DNA from: Cristatella mucedo
Lineage: Eukaryota; Bryozoa; Phylactolaemata; Cristatellidae
Direction of reading: 5' to 3'
Assembly (NCBI GenBank): GCA_009760855.2
Contig: WPIO01000058.1
Coordinates: forward strand, 1 to 64,000
DNA length: 64,000 bases
Shown: positions 1 to 40,207 of the stretch, in pieces
How the letters are laid out: each line of letters opens with the position of its first letter
How positions within the stretch are numbered: position 1 is the stretch's first letter
Notes under the pieces: generated by a model
What the model was told of the DNA's origin: nothing
What the model saw: the letters and a program-made list of their open reading frames with translations, nothing else
The model's database searches: none
Made by a program: the position numbers and the translations under genes

Positions 1-660
1 AATCAAGACAATAGATTCAAAGACTGCTTCGAGAGGGTACTGCAAATGGCTGAAGTTCGAATTTCGAACGCATGACGATATTACTCCCTCTCCAGTTTCG
101 ATTGATCTAGGGTGTGAAACAACGGGGAAAATAGTACAAAAAAAAATAGTGGGTTCTTTTCGCGGGTAGCGTCTTTCTTGGTCCGGAGTTACCATATCTT
201 AGCCAGGTTTCAGTCAAGGCGATCAGGTTAAGACTTTTTTCAGAAATAAGGTCGCTTATTACCAAGGGCTTATTGCACGTTGAGCGAGGACTGCAAAAAC
301 AAGCGTTGAGATGGGCCGCCGGAGCTTATAACAGGCTCGATGACCACTAAGCTAGAGAGATTCACACTGACGCTTGTGGGGGAACGTGCTGAGCGGTTCC
401 CCGAGAAAATTCTAGAAAATACCAAGCGAGCGCGTACTCAGCTCAGCAGTTTCCGCCAAACGAGCGGCAGTCTAAGCCGGAGGCCCGGATGTACCTTTCA
501 GCTTCGACGCGGAAAATGGCCACGGCTGAAGACGTGTCTCGCGAGCTGCTTCGTTTGGGATGAGCGAAGCAAAAGCAGATCGAGACGCAGAAAAATGGTG
601 AACTAACTCGGAAGTTACTTGATGTAATTGCGGAGGTCGGGCTAATAGTAGTCTTTGGAG
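1..660 (-). mobile_element. LINE family A (CR1/L2-like), 5' part
   Basis: The first 470 bases match, base for base with scattered differences, the endonuclease start and 5' leader of the near full-length LINE at 41,148-44,365 (compare 43,912-44,345). Sequence to about 660 looks like more of the same leader, because the minus strand stays open from 666 to 472. No reverse transcriptase follows inside the window, so the copy either continues off the left edge or is truncated. The frame is broken within the endonuclease part. Right boundary uncertain. Confidence 0.6.
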
Positions 661-1775
661 TCGCATTTAACTGGCAGCGTCACGTATGGCTGTGCACTGC
701 GGCACGCAACGTCTTGTCGCTGACCCGTGTTTTGAATCATTTGTACGTGGTTTGCTTCTTTTTCGCGTAGTTACCATTGCGATTCCTTTTGAAGGGCGGC
801 GAGTAACCTGGTTTTCTGTGGATCCGTCTCTGCTCATGTACTGTTGCGTGGTTTTCTAAACACAGCTTTGTAAGATTTTTCAGTGGCGTATTTTAGCCGT
901 AATAAGGACTATAGGCTAGCCCGTTCAGTGGTGCGTGCTACCACACGGAATAGCGCCGAGCTCTATAAACTAGAACATTCGCTTTGGCTGTGTGGAGCTT
1001 TACCACACGAGGACACGGTGCTGTGTTAGCCATCTCATACCATGGTGTAGGAATTCGTGAACCGCGAAGTATCCGCCCAACATTCGTAGTAATCCCCGTA
1101 ACCGCCAGCATCGCTCAGCGTGGCTGGTGCAGGTTAACGCTGCTTTGTGGTATCCGAAAACTCAAGTCCAAGGCTGGGTGTGTGAAAATGAGGGGACGAG
1201 TGCTTTACCCGCAGAGAGGTTTTTGTTTGATTCTGATTTCGTTTGATTTCTGAGTTTGATTTGACTGGAGGAGCTGGCGACTGCCGGGGCTCCAAATTCA
1301 GTCAGCTAGCTGAATTTTCTTTTAGCTTACTAGCTTACCAGTGTTGTGATTCTAGCCATTGTTTTGTGAGCGTGAGTGTGCGCGTATTGCTAAACAGCAA
1401 ACGAATTGGAACACTCGGGATGCAACCGAACTCAAGGACATTTAATCAACTCTTTTTGCAAGGGTTAATCCAACCGGAGCTTCCAGTCGCCTGCGTCCCA
1501 GGAACGCTGCGCTCCGATTGGTTAGCGTTGTTGGTAACGCCTAGCAGTAGAAACGCTGCGCTCCGATTGGCTAGTCAAGATCGGGAGGGCCCTCCTGCGT
1601 AGTAGTAGCGGCAGACGTCAACATTTAGGTGCGGCACTGTCTTAGGCTGGGGTGTGCGTAGTCGCATAACGATCTCAACACCATCTTCTACACGATGTAG
1701 CTTACGTGCGATGTTGGATAGACCATGGTGGGAATTAGGCTACCTACTGCTGTACCGGCTTCGGCCTCGCCAACC
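661..1775. other. Unassigned sequence with duplicated CCAAT-box segment
   Basis: No recognisable protein or RNA. A 23-base segment containing an inverted CCAAT box (ATTGG) occurs at 1,503-1,525 and again, with one change, at 1,552-1,574. A GACGTCA-type CRE/ATF-like core follows near 1,614. This is the only promoter-like sequence seen upstream of the synthetase gene, but no first exon could be tied to it. Confidence 0.3.
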
Positions 1776-1777
1776 AT

Positions 1778-2215
1778 AACAATAATATATTTGTATAGCG
1801 CCCCCAGAGAACTGAATCTCTTCCGAAGCACTTTACAGATGTTGCATAGAGAGCATTACCAAATGATTGATTGTAACATCCGCAAGCAGGAGGCATATTG
1901 TAACCAGGCACACGAAGAACGATTCACAAAGAGCCACCAAATTCTGCAATAAACAAGTGCGTTTTAAGCTTCTTTTTAAATGTCAGGGGGGCGTTGTGAT
2001 GCGTGTCGATAGTGTCGTCCAGGCTTGGGCAGCACAGGAACTAAAGGCATGGTCTCCGAAGGTTTTGAGGTTCATAGGAGATATGTCTAAACGATTCGAG
2101 TCAGAATACCAGGTTGTGGTGCTCCTTATTGTGTGCAGCCATGGCATGGTATTCAGCCGACTCATCCCGGGTGAGAGTATACGGCTTTGGCTGCACCATA
2201 AGGAGTTTTAAGTGT
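1778..2215 (-). mobile_element. LINE family A, 3' fragment
   Basis: On the minus strand this has the family A 3' end: an AATAAT-type tail, then the sequence complementary to the GCGCC...CAGAGAA hairpin, then the C-terminal coding part. The minus frame 2,165-1,983 carries the conserved LKTFGDHAFSS...AW block of this LINE's last domain. It is 5'-truncated and diverged. Confidence 0.75.
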
Positions 2216-3659
2216 CGTGGTGTCTGATTGGCCCAATAGTTTCCCCAAGCACTTTTTTTTTAATTCTTTCCTGACGCAGGTGGGACTAACCCGACGTTAC
2301 TTCATCGTATGTCTGCATAGAAGTTTCGTGGCTACGTAAGAAGACCGCTGCACTCCGATGATAGGATTTTTCTTAAATAAGTGGCTGCTTGTAACTATAC
2401 TAGTTATGGGACCACGTCATTCTTAAGCACCCGAAATCCGAAGCCCTTCGCAGGCGTCTTGACTTCTGTCTATTTACACGGAGCGTAGTTCAATGTGCCA
2501 GGATCTATGAGCCTTAGCGAAATTCATTAGAAAAAGTAGGTTGCTGAAAATTAATATGTGGTCGGTTCTCTGAGCACGAAGGCCGCCACATGTGCCACAC
2601 GAATGCCACTGTGGATGTTGCTAATTTCGGCTGCCTGGCCATTATCAAGCACTGCAAAATGTACACCACGTTACAGTGCCTTCTCTTTTTTTATAGCTTG
2701 TTGGCTTGCTGTGTCACCAGTTCGACATTTGACCAAATTTCCCAGGTGCTTCTGGAGCGTGCAACCCTCACTACAGGGTTTCTAATTCGTGATGTTTGTA
2801 TGGTTTGCAAAACAGAAAAAATGTCAATTCTAGCTGGTAAAATCTGTTTAAAATAGCCACTTTGTGCACTGGAGGCCAATAACTGTGAACACACGTCGCC
2901 AGATTACCTGGATCGAATCGATATTGAACTGTTCTGCCGTTCAAATCTTGTTGCATGCTGTCAGTTCCCACCATGCTTATCTGTCATTTAAGGCCATATA
3001 CCATGCCACTGCTTAGCCGATCACCCGTGCCTAGGCTCCAGCAATTTGCTTCGAATGGAAATGTGGAGAAATATTTTGAGCATGCCATCCCGGACCACGT
3101 AGTAGGAGGCTCCAGGTCATGCCGTTCTGTAATGGCCACAGGCGAGAGCTTCTCCTGCATTACATATCCAGGTTTCCGTGTGGGTGAGGGCCTAGTTGTC
3201 ATTAGATGTCCACGAGTTCGGGTTCTAGCTGTGCTTGAGGCATGCAGTCTATAAGGGCTTTTAGTTGTAAGACCTACCAGGCTGTGTCTACTGTTGTCTT
3301 TGACCCGGCTGCTAACCTTTAGTTAGTTATTTGGTCAGCCTTAGGACTTGTTGGTTTTATAGGTCCCCGTACTGTATGTGCTTTTATAGGTTAATAATCT
3401 TATATAAATGTAGGTGCATCTCTATGCGATCGCATTTTGAATGTTAAATACTTTAAATATCGTCGTGGCGTTATAGCTGTATGGAAGTAAATGGATGCTG
3501 ATCTTATACACATTATGGAGCAGGCAACTAGATGGCGATGGGAAAGAGGTTAGTAGAAGCACGTCAAGGCACCCACGTTGTTCACTAAACAATAATAGGA
3601 GATGAGCAGCTTAAGAAATCAGGTTCAGGTCTTGCCCATCCATGATCTAGTCGTATTCC
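2216..3659. other. Unassigned sequence
   Basis: No convincing coding, RNA or transposon signature apart from the repeat pair listed separately (3,465-3,600). Open frames here are short and lack splice context. Confidence 0.4.
3465..3600. repeat. Interspersed repeat of unknown class, copy 1
   Basis: About 130 bp align with 6,520-6,655: GCAGGCAACT-GATGG, GTTAGTAGAAGCAC and CTCACTAAA-type blocks occur in the same order and spacing. No terminal repeats or coding capacity seen. Confidence 0.5.
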
Positions 3660-3661
3660 AG

Positions 3662-4255
3662 TCATGATGTAATGCAATGTATCTTTATCTGTAACTCCAC
3701 AAATTCACATACTATGTGTGTGTTACGCAGGAGAGTTTTGTATAGCACACTCAAAGCCTAAGCGGCTTTTGGTGCGCATTCGGTAGCCAGCAGACTTCAT
3801 CTCACGCAGCAAAGAGAAAGTGGGAAGCATAGCAGAGTCAGGAGAGCAGTGAGGGAGTGAGTAGCGTGGAAGTAGCAGCTCAGGACCGCTGAAAAGGATG
3901 AGCCATAGACGGCAGCAGGAGATTAGTTGTTGTTGTGTAACAATCGTGGAAGCGAGTTCCACAGTCTAGGACCTGCAGAGCTAAGGCTTCTGTCGCCAAC
4001 GGTCTTCAAGTGGAGGAATGGAACAGCTAATTTATTGTCCATACAGGACCTGCGGGCACAAAGAGGCTGAAACTGGCGCAGCAGTTCAGCTAGGTACGAC
4101 GGAGCCAAGCCATGGTGGGCCTTGTGAATCGGAGTAAGAACTTTGCTCTACATCCGTATATCAACCGGTATCCATCCTAGCTCTTTTAGCAAAGGAGACA
4201 CGTGCTCAAACCTCTGGGACTTGAAGACTTGCCTTGCAGCCAAATTCATAGCCAG
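3662..4255 (-). mobile_element. LINE family B, 3' fragment
   Basis: Second LINE family, with 3' end at the TGTAATG-like repeats near 3,667. Minus frames 4,108-3,923 and 3,962-3,723 encode the C-terminal domain (LAPSYLAELL...GDRSLSSAGPRLWNSLP). It matches the longer copy at 39,240-39,838 over its length. The domain corresponds to the APAYLSDIL...GDRAFSSYAP...AWNSLP region of family A. Frame broken; 5'-truncated. Confidence 0.8.
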
Positions 4256-4584
4256 CTGCAGTGATCACACTGAATAGCTCTGTTTATTTTTCTCTCTAGC
4301 CATGCTTACTTTTATGTGTGCCTAACAAGGCCAGTGTGTTTTCTCTTGTACCTTCCCAAATGAGGGTTATCGGTTATATGATGTAGTTGTTGGAAATAGT
4401 TTGACTGGAAGTACTCACATCACCTTATTGCAAGTTGTGGTTGCGAATGTATTATTTTATTAGGTTGCATCTACTGTTGCCCTATGTATGGCATACCAAC
4501 ATCGTTATACCATGCTGCAATGTTTGCCTAGATAACTAATCAGCAATGCCAATTGTGCATAATGCAGCTTAACTTTTGTTTCAG

Positions 4585-34998
<30,414 letters not shown>

Positions 34999-35105
34999 AA
35001 ATACTGCCAATTCGGCTGCATTACTAGGTGATCAGTTTGGATGAAAGGAAAGAGACGAAGCTCAGCCTGCAGCAGCAGTTGTGGCAGCGGTTTTTGTGGC
35101 ATGAA

Positions 35106-35111
35106 AATAAA
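35106..35111 (+). promoter_or_regulatory. QARS1: Poly(A) signal of QARS1
   Basis: AATAAA, 107 bp after the stop codon; the only canonical hexamer between the stop and the converging gene. Confidence 0.75.
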
Positions 35112-35140
35112 GCTGATCCGGATACTGTTTACTGGAGCTG

Positions 35141-35146
35141 TTTATT
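35141..35146 (-). promoter_or_regulatory. Poly(A) signal of the armadillo gene
   Basis: TTTATT on the plus strand is AATAAA on the minus strand, 87 bp past the minus-strand stop at 35,233. The two transcripts would overlap around 35,106-35,146. Confidence 0.65.
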
Positions 35147-35232
35147 CACTGCCTCATGTATATGTCGTACTTGTTGCTTAAAATCGTCGGTGGTAGAACT
35201 AATGGACTAACAACGTTTACATCGAGTCTGCT

Positions 35233-35343
35233 TCACGTTGTATAATTCATGTTCATCATCACGTTAGCTAATAACGTAGTGCATCGCAAGACGATACGCC
35301 CATCTTCACTGCTGAGCATTCGGTTCAAATCAGCTGATGGCAC
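35233..35343 (-). CDS. Armadillo gene terminal exon
   Basis: Minus-strand acceptor TTTTGTTACAG. Codes VPSADLNRMLSSEDGRIVLR then CTTLLANVMMNMNYTT and TGA. Confidence 0.7.
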   Translation of the reverse strand: MPSADLNRMLSSEDGRIVLRCTTLLANVMMNMNYTT

Positions 35344-36415
35344 CTGTAACAAAAATAGTGCAGACATCTTGAGACATTTCAGTATCACACTTAAGGGCAT
35401 TAGAGCTGTAGCAGGCAGAACATATTCCACTGATGGACGGCAGTAAGGTATTCGTCATGCGTCTTGCCCTCTTAACATACCTTAGCTGACAGCAATGACA
35501 TCAGCATGGAAGCATTGCATGACAAGTTGACCAGTACTCGCATTATATGCAGCCGCACGTCTGAGGTGAGTTTTATTCCCATTGCATGGTCAAACAATCG
35601 CTAAACAAAGGACGTGAAGTGACTGTGTAGATCATTAGCCACTGAGAGGTTTGTCAGCACTTTAGCAGTAACTGCTTTTGCTGCATCGGTGTGGTCTCTG
35701 TCTCCAAGCACTTTCACCAAGTTGGGTATGATAGCCTAAAAACACCAGTCATAGCATGTCTTTGTGGATTTTGGTTAAAGCTGGATGGCGATTGTTAGTT
35801 ACCGTGCTTGCCGACATGCAGGTTGCATGTTACACCTGCCGAATGGTTCCCAAGACTGGTCGACTTTCTTCGCCAGGCCGTGCATCTACGACCTATGAAT
35901 AGCGATGTTGTTAGTGGGATACTTACCGCTAATTCTGGCTGGCAGGCGTGTAGCAGTGATAAGTTGACTATAGCATCAAGGACGTTCCGAGTAATAGTGG
36001 AGTTCTTGTGTTCACTTATTAGACGCACGAGAACCGCAGTGCATCCAGCTTCCTGTAGCAGCACCTGCAGTAAAAGGACCGAGCACTTGTGAAATTTTAC
36101 AGCTTAAACCCTTGTAATGCCCCATAATTTAGTATGCTGGCAGCAAAGGCAAACGTGACAGGCACAGTTACACACCTGATTGTGAGTGAAAGCGCTGGCT
36201 TTGCTGATGCACATGGCTGCTTCGCTCACCAGACTCAGCTCGTCACTGTTAAGCAGGTAGACGAGCACGGCTGCATCTGATGCAGTTATCAAGCCCTTGT
36301 GCGAGTACTCTATAGCATGCCTGATCGAGCTCGTCGCTGGCGTTCCTGCACAGGCATGCAGCAGCCTCAGTTTCCTCAGCAGCGGCCACCACTCAGTGCC
36401 ACAACGCAGAGACAA
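35233..36415 (-). CDS. Armadillo-repeat protein, ARMC10-like, 5 exons
   Basis: Exons on the minus strand: about 36,415-36,176, 36,064-35,927, 35,735-35,624 (donor weak), 35,560-35,481 and 35,343-35,233, ending in TGA. All join in phase and three of the four introns have good GT-AG sites. Each exon codes one or two ARM-type helical units: SEAAMCISKASAFTHNQ, LDAIVNLSLLHACQPELA, VLTNLSVANDLH and IMRVLVNLSCNASMLMSLL. From memory the order and spacing resemble the C-terminal ARM domain of ARMC10/ARMCX, but this is a family-level guess. No start codon is clear: the upstream part of the first exon seems frameshifted relative to its duplicate at 39.9 kb. Tail to tail with the synthetase, stops 234 bp apart. 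Confidence 0.65.
35481..35560 (-). CDS. Armadillo gene exon 4
   Basis: Minus-strand acceptor CTCACCTCAG, donor GTATGT. Codes VRLHIMRVLVNLSCNASMLM then SLLSAK, a textbook ARM helix (L-x-x-L-x-N-L-S). Confidence 0.75.
35624..35735 (-). CDS. Armadillo gene exon 3
   Basis: Minus-strand acceptor GTTTTTAG. Codes AIIPNLVKVLGDRDHTDAAK then AVTAKVLTNLSVANDLH. The only donor giving the right phase is a weak GTCACT at 35,623; its 3' limit is therefore tentative. Confidence 0.65.
35927..36064 (-). CDS. Armadillo gene exon 2
   Basis: Minus-strand acceptor TTTACTGCAG, donor GTAAGT, 46 codons exactly. Codes VLLQEAGCTAVLVRLISEHK then NVLDAIVNLSLLHACQPELA. Confidence 0.75.
36176..36415 (-). CDS. Armadillo gene first visible exon
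   Basis: Donor GTGTGT after HNQ. The part EYSHKGLITASDAAVLVYLL through SEAAMCISKASAFTHNQ is in the ARM frame. Upstream of 36,325 the frame conserved in the 39.9-kb duplicate (ACLC-N---EL) is offset by one extra G, and the duplicate's ATG is GTG here. The 5' limit and start are unresolved. Confidence 0.55.
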
Positions 36416-36600
36416 TTCTGGACAACAAGCTCATGCAAAAGCAGTGGCACTGTTGAGCTGCCTATGTACTGAAAAACCGTTCAGGGCCAGATAGCACACC
36501 CAACTATATAAGTGCAGCCAAACACCGCGAATGAATTAATGCACTGGTAGTGCCTTTCATCGCATCATTTTGAAGCTTTGAAGGATGAGGCATAATACTA
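36258..36600 (-). repeat. Duplicated segment, source copy (armadillo 5' exon)
   Basis: Aligns with 39,845-40,180 at roughly 80 percent identity by eye, including the non-coding part past the exon (AAGTGCAGCCAAACACCRCG, GGCATAATAC). Confidence 0.88.
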
Positions 36601-37220
36601 ATAATGAAACACTTGTATGGCACCAAAAGAGAACTAAATCTCTGTCTTGGCTCTTTACATATGCAGCAAAAAAAGAACGTCCATTGGTTTATGATAACAT
36701 GCACAGTGTCAGCACTTATAAGCACACTCAGGACAATTCACAAGGACCCAGCTAATGATGTGAGGAACAGGTCGGGTTTTAGCTCCTTTGTGATGTCGTC
36801 AAGTCAGGGTATATCGTTACATGAGCTGGGAGTGAATTCCACGGTTTGAGAGCATAAGAACTGTGGGCACGGTCTCCGAAGGATTTGAGGTTGGTCAGAG
36901 GCACAGCTAAACGAGTTGAGTAAGAAGTGTGTGTGGTATGATGCCTGGCCAAATGAGGGAGTAATTCCGATTCTATGTTGGCCGGAGCAAGTTAATAAAG
37001 AGATCTGAAACTGAGTGACCAAACCTTGAGTTGGTATGCTGCTTGATGAGGAGTCATTGCAGGTCGGCGACACATATAAGTGTGATGTGGCAGCTTTACT
37101 GCTCGCGACAGACAAGCCTAGTAGCTGAATATTGCAATAACTGTAAGCACCTGATTTCCCAGGCCGGTAGACAAGCTAGGAGTGACTTGCAGAAATCGAT
37201 ACGGGATGATTTTTATCCTT
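36598..37220 (-). mobile_element. LINE family A-related, 3' fragment
   Basis: Diverged subfamily: AATACTAATAATGAAACACT tail, GAGAACTAAATCTCTG, then the C-terminal coding region (minus 37,115-36,804). Closest to the fragment at 44,366-44,812. Confidence 0.75.
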
Positions 37221-37244
37221 GGTAAACAACTCCATAGGCTCTGA

Positions 37245-38660
37245 CTCCAGACTATTTGATAAGGTTCGACGAATTACCTTAATCCACCACAATCTACTCT
37301 AATTAGGCTAGCAACGACCAGTCGTAACCTTTGCCGAGATCAAATTTTGTGCTGATATTGTAGTACACGTTCGAATTTATCTGTCCACAAAATTTCATGT
37401 CGCTTCGCGAACTCGCACTTATGCAAATGAGCTTTGACGCCGGACGCCGGTACCGCAATCCACCACAATCCATTCTAGTTCTCGTCAAATCCTCCCCAAA
37501 TCTGCTGCGAACAGCTCCAAAAAGTCTGGAATATCAAACTACGCTACACAAACAATGTACCCAGAAAATTTCGCGCGATTCCGCTCATGCGTTCTCACGA
37601 AGTCCACTGAAATAAGATTGCAGTGGCCCAGGCCAATACTGCAATCCACGACATTCCACCATGCAACGAAAAAAATCCTGGTCAAAAAGCTCCTCTTTTG
37701 ATTGCATATGACAGCACACTCTGTGGAAATTGCATTAAAAAATTCACTTAAATTGGCACGGCCGTTTTCGTGCAGTGCGCTGCAATCGACTGCAGTAGCC
37801 CGGGCTAATACCGAAATCCACTTCAATCCACAGAATCCACAGCATAAAAAATCGAAATATATTTCGCCGAGCTTCAGTTTTTATTGCATATTAAAGTGCA
37901 CCGTGCTGTGTGCACAGCCACGTAAAAGAAAAAAAGTTGTTCAACCTCGCACTGTGGCAATGGGCGGCAATCGCCTGAAATGACCTGGAAAACTACCACA
38001 ATCCACTCTATTCCACTGCAAATCATCCTCAAATCGCCATCGCGAAGCTCTAATCGACATTGCATATAAGACTAGACTCAGTTCAAAGTTTAATCCATGA
38101 TGGTCCATCGCAAATCACTGGAAAGTGACTGGGCTAAGATAAAATATATCTTACTTGTCACGGCCCACTGCTTTGAAAGTGCAATCAAATCCTTTCAACA
38201 AATCGCGCATGTACAATCGCGAGCAATGAACGGCAATCGACAGCACTGTCCTGGGCCAATACCCCAATTCCCGGCGAATTGAAGAGAAATTGGCAGGAAG
38301 AAAGCCTAAATTGTCATTACATATAACATTTTGCTGCGTCCAAAGTAAAACCGTGGAACTTTCACGATGCTTTGTTTGTTAACTGTCAGCAATGCACGGC
38401 AATCAACAGCAATGGTAGGGGCCAATAGTGAAATCCGTGGAAAACTGACAAGATTGACTTTCCATAAACTGCAATTCTCATTTCACGTAACATGTACGTG
38501 TGCGCACGCATAATTTTAACCCACGATTCGCGTTCAATCGACGGCAACTCACGGCAATGGCCCGGGGAAACACGCCAATCCATAATGGATAGTTACAAAT
38601 GCACCGACAGTTGCTGAGAGAAGCTCCAACTTTTCTTGCGTATTGCACTACACTGCATTA
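37245..38660. repeat. Degenerate tandem array, about 185-bp unit, about 8 units
   Basis: A phrase of the form CTGCAGT-GCCCGGGCCAATACC, then GCAATCCAC-ACAATCCAC, then a GCGAAGCTC / TTGCATATNA part recurs at about 37,450, 37,640, 37,815, 37,995, 38,240, 38,420 and 38,555, with strong divergence and variable spacing. No unit is intact. Consistent with an old satellite. Confidence 0.65.
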
Positions 38661-38664
38661 TAAG

Positions 38665-39010
38665 TGTAACCGCGTAGAGGTTCGTCCCCCGGTTCTCTAC
38701 CGGTGGACTGTGTGATGCAGTGCTGCAGTGCGGTTAAAACACAGGCGGCCACAACTGGGTGCCGAAAGCAACAGTTTATTGTGGGCCTGTTAGTAGTGGT
38801 TACGCGCCGGCGCAAGCGCTTTACGCGGCGCGTACCGGACCGACGGAGTTAACTGCGCGAACTCCCGAAGCCCGAGTATAACCAACTACCCTGTGCGTTT
38901 ACGCGGCGCGTACCGGACCGACGGAGTTAACTTCGCGAACTCCCGAAGCCCGCGTATAATGCACTAACCTATGCGCGCGTCGCTAGCAATTGCGAAGGCG
39001 GGTTGCTACA
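38665..39010. mobile_element. Possible solo LTR (TGTA...TACA)
   Basis: A GC-rich 346-bp block begins TGTAACCGCG and ends GGTTGCTACA, so its termini are inverted TGTA/TACA, as in LTRs. It contains a 78-bp internal duplication. No target-site duplication is visible, and the sequence after it (GCGCCCCAAG) does not repeat the left flank. Tentative. Confidence 0.3.
38821..38960 (+). repeat. Tandem duplication, 78-bp period
   Basis: TTACGCGGCGCGTACCGGAC and CGACGGAGTTAACT, then CGAACTCCCGAAGCCCG, occur at 38,821 and again at 38,899 with few differences. Confidence 0.93.
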
Positions 39011-39062
39011 GCGCCCCAAGATACGAGCAGCTAACTGAGTAGCCGGCAGAACACAACTGCGT

Positions 39063-39244
39063 AAGATAAAAGCAAGAGCTGAAAATACTGCCAATTCGGC
39101 TGCACTACTAGGTGATCAGTTTGGATGAAAGGAAAGAGACGAAGCTCAGCCTGCAGCAGCAGTTGTGGCAGCGGTTTTTGTGGCATGAAAATAAAGCTGA
39201 TCCGGATACTGTTTACTGGAGCTGTTTATTCACTGCCACATGTA
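39063..39244 (+). pseudogene. Duplicate of the QARS1 3' end
   Basis: Near-identical copy of 34,979-35,160: the last codons, the stop and both opposed poly(A) signals. It begins mid-exon with no splice acceptor, so it cannot be a functional exon. Its right end abuts the 3' end of a family B LINE. Confidence 0.92.
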
Positions 39245-39838
39245 ATGTAATGTAATGTATCTCCATCAGTAACTTCACAAAGTCAAAAAGACCACGTGGG
39301 TGTTACGCAGGAGAGTTTTGTATAGCGTACTCACAGCCTAAGCGGCTTTCGGTACGCATTCGGTAGCCAACAGACTTTGTCTCACGCAACAAAGAGAAAG
39401 TGGGAAGCATAGCAGAGTTAGGAGAGTAGTTGAGGTAGTGAGTAGCATAAAAGTAGCAGTTCAGGACCGCTGAAAAAGATGTGCCATAGTCGGTAGTTAG
39501 AGAGTAGATGTCGTTGCGTAAGAATTGTGGAAGCGAGTTCCACAGTCTAGGACCTGCAGAGCTAAAGCTTCTGTCGCCAACTGTCTTTAAGCGGAGGAAT
39601 GGGACATCTAATTTATTGTCCACACAGGACCTGAGGGCGCGAACAGGCTGAAACTGATGCAGCAGTTCAGCTAGGTATGAAGGAGCCAAGCCGTGGCGGG
39701 CCTTGTGGGTCAGCATAAGAACTTTGCTCTGTATCCTTTGCTCAACCGGCAACCATCCTAGCTCTTCCAGCAAAGGTGACACGTGCTCAAACCGCTGGGA
39801 CTTGAAGACCAGCCTTGTTACTGTTGTGGAAGTAGACG
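39240..39838 (-). mobile_element. LINE family B, best 3' copy
   Basis: The 3' end is the TGTAATGTAATGTAATGTAT repeat; minus frame 39,851-39,303 is open for 182 codons with ELGWLPVEQRIQSKVLMLTH, GLAPSYLAELL and GDRSFSSAGPRLWNSLPQFL. Its left part borders the armadillo exon duplicate, and it occupies the place where armadillo exons 2-5 would be in the duplicated block. Confidence 0.88.
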
Positions 39839-39839
39839 A

Positions 39840-40180
39840 CTGCGGCTGCATCCGATGCAGTTATCAAGCCCTTGTGCGAGTACTCTGTAGCATGCTGGTA
39901 TAGCTCGTTGCCGAAGTTCTTGCACAGGCATGCAGCCACCTCAGTTCGCTCAGCGGTTGCCATAAGATTGCGTGTGCCTCAACACACAGATGGTCGTAGG
40001 CGACAAGCTCGTGTAAAAGATGTGGTACAGTTACGCTGCCCACGTACTGAAACCCATTCAGGGCCGGGTTGCAACCCCAATTACATAAGTGCAGCCAAAC
40101 ACCACGAATGAATGAATGTATCGGTAGTGCCCTCCGTCGCATCGTTTTGAGGCGTTGAAGGACGAGGCATAATACAAATA
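39840..40180 (-). pseudogene. Duplicate of armadillo 5' exon, ATG frame kept
   Basis: Copy of 36,258-36,600. On the minus strand an ATG at about 39,964 opens a frame reading MATAERTEVAACLCKNFGNE, through HATEYSHKGLITASDA to VVYF, cut off by the family B LINE. The corresponding frame in the gene copy is shifted. The duplicate is not functional as it stands, but may preserve the ancestral first exon better. Confidence 0.6.
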
Positions 40181-40207
40181 ATGGCAGAGTTACTAGCGCC
40201 AAAGGGG

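Noticed and set aside
37245-38660. CRISPR-like or regulatory array
   Set aside because: Units are too long and too divergent, without constant repeats and variable spacers; a decayed satellite explains it better.
39063-39244. Second functional terminal exon of the synthetase
   Set aside because: No acceptor precedes it and the conserved first half of the exon is missing; it is a duplicated fragment.
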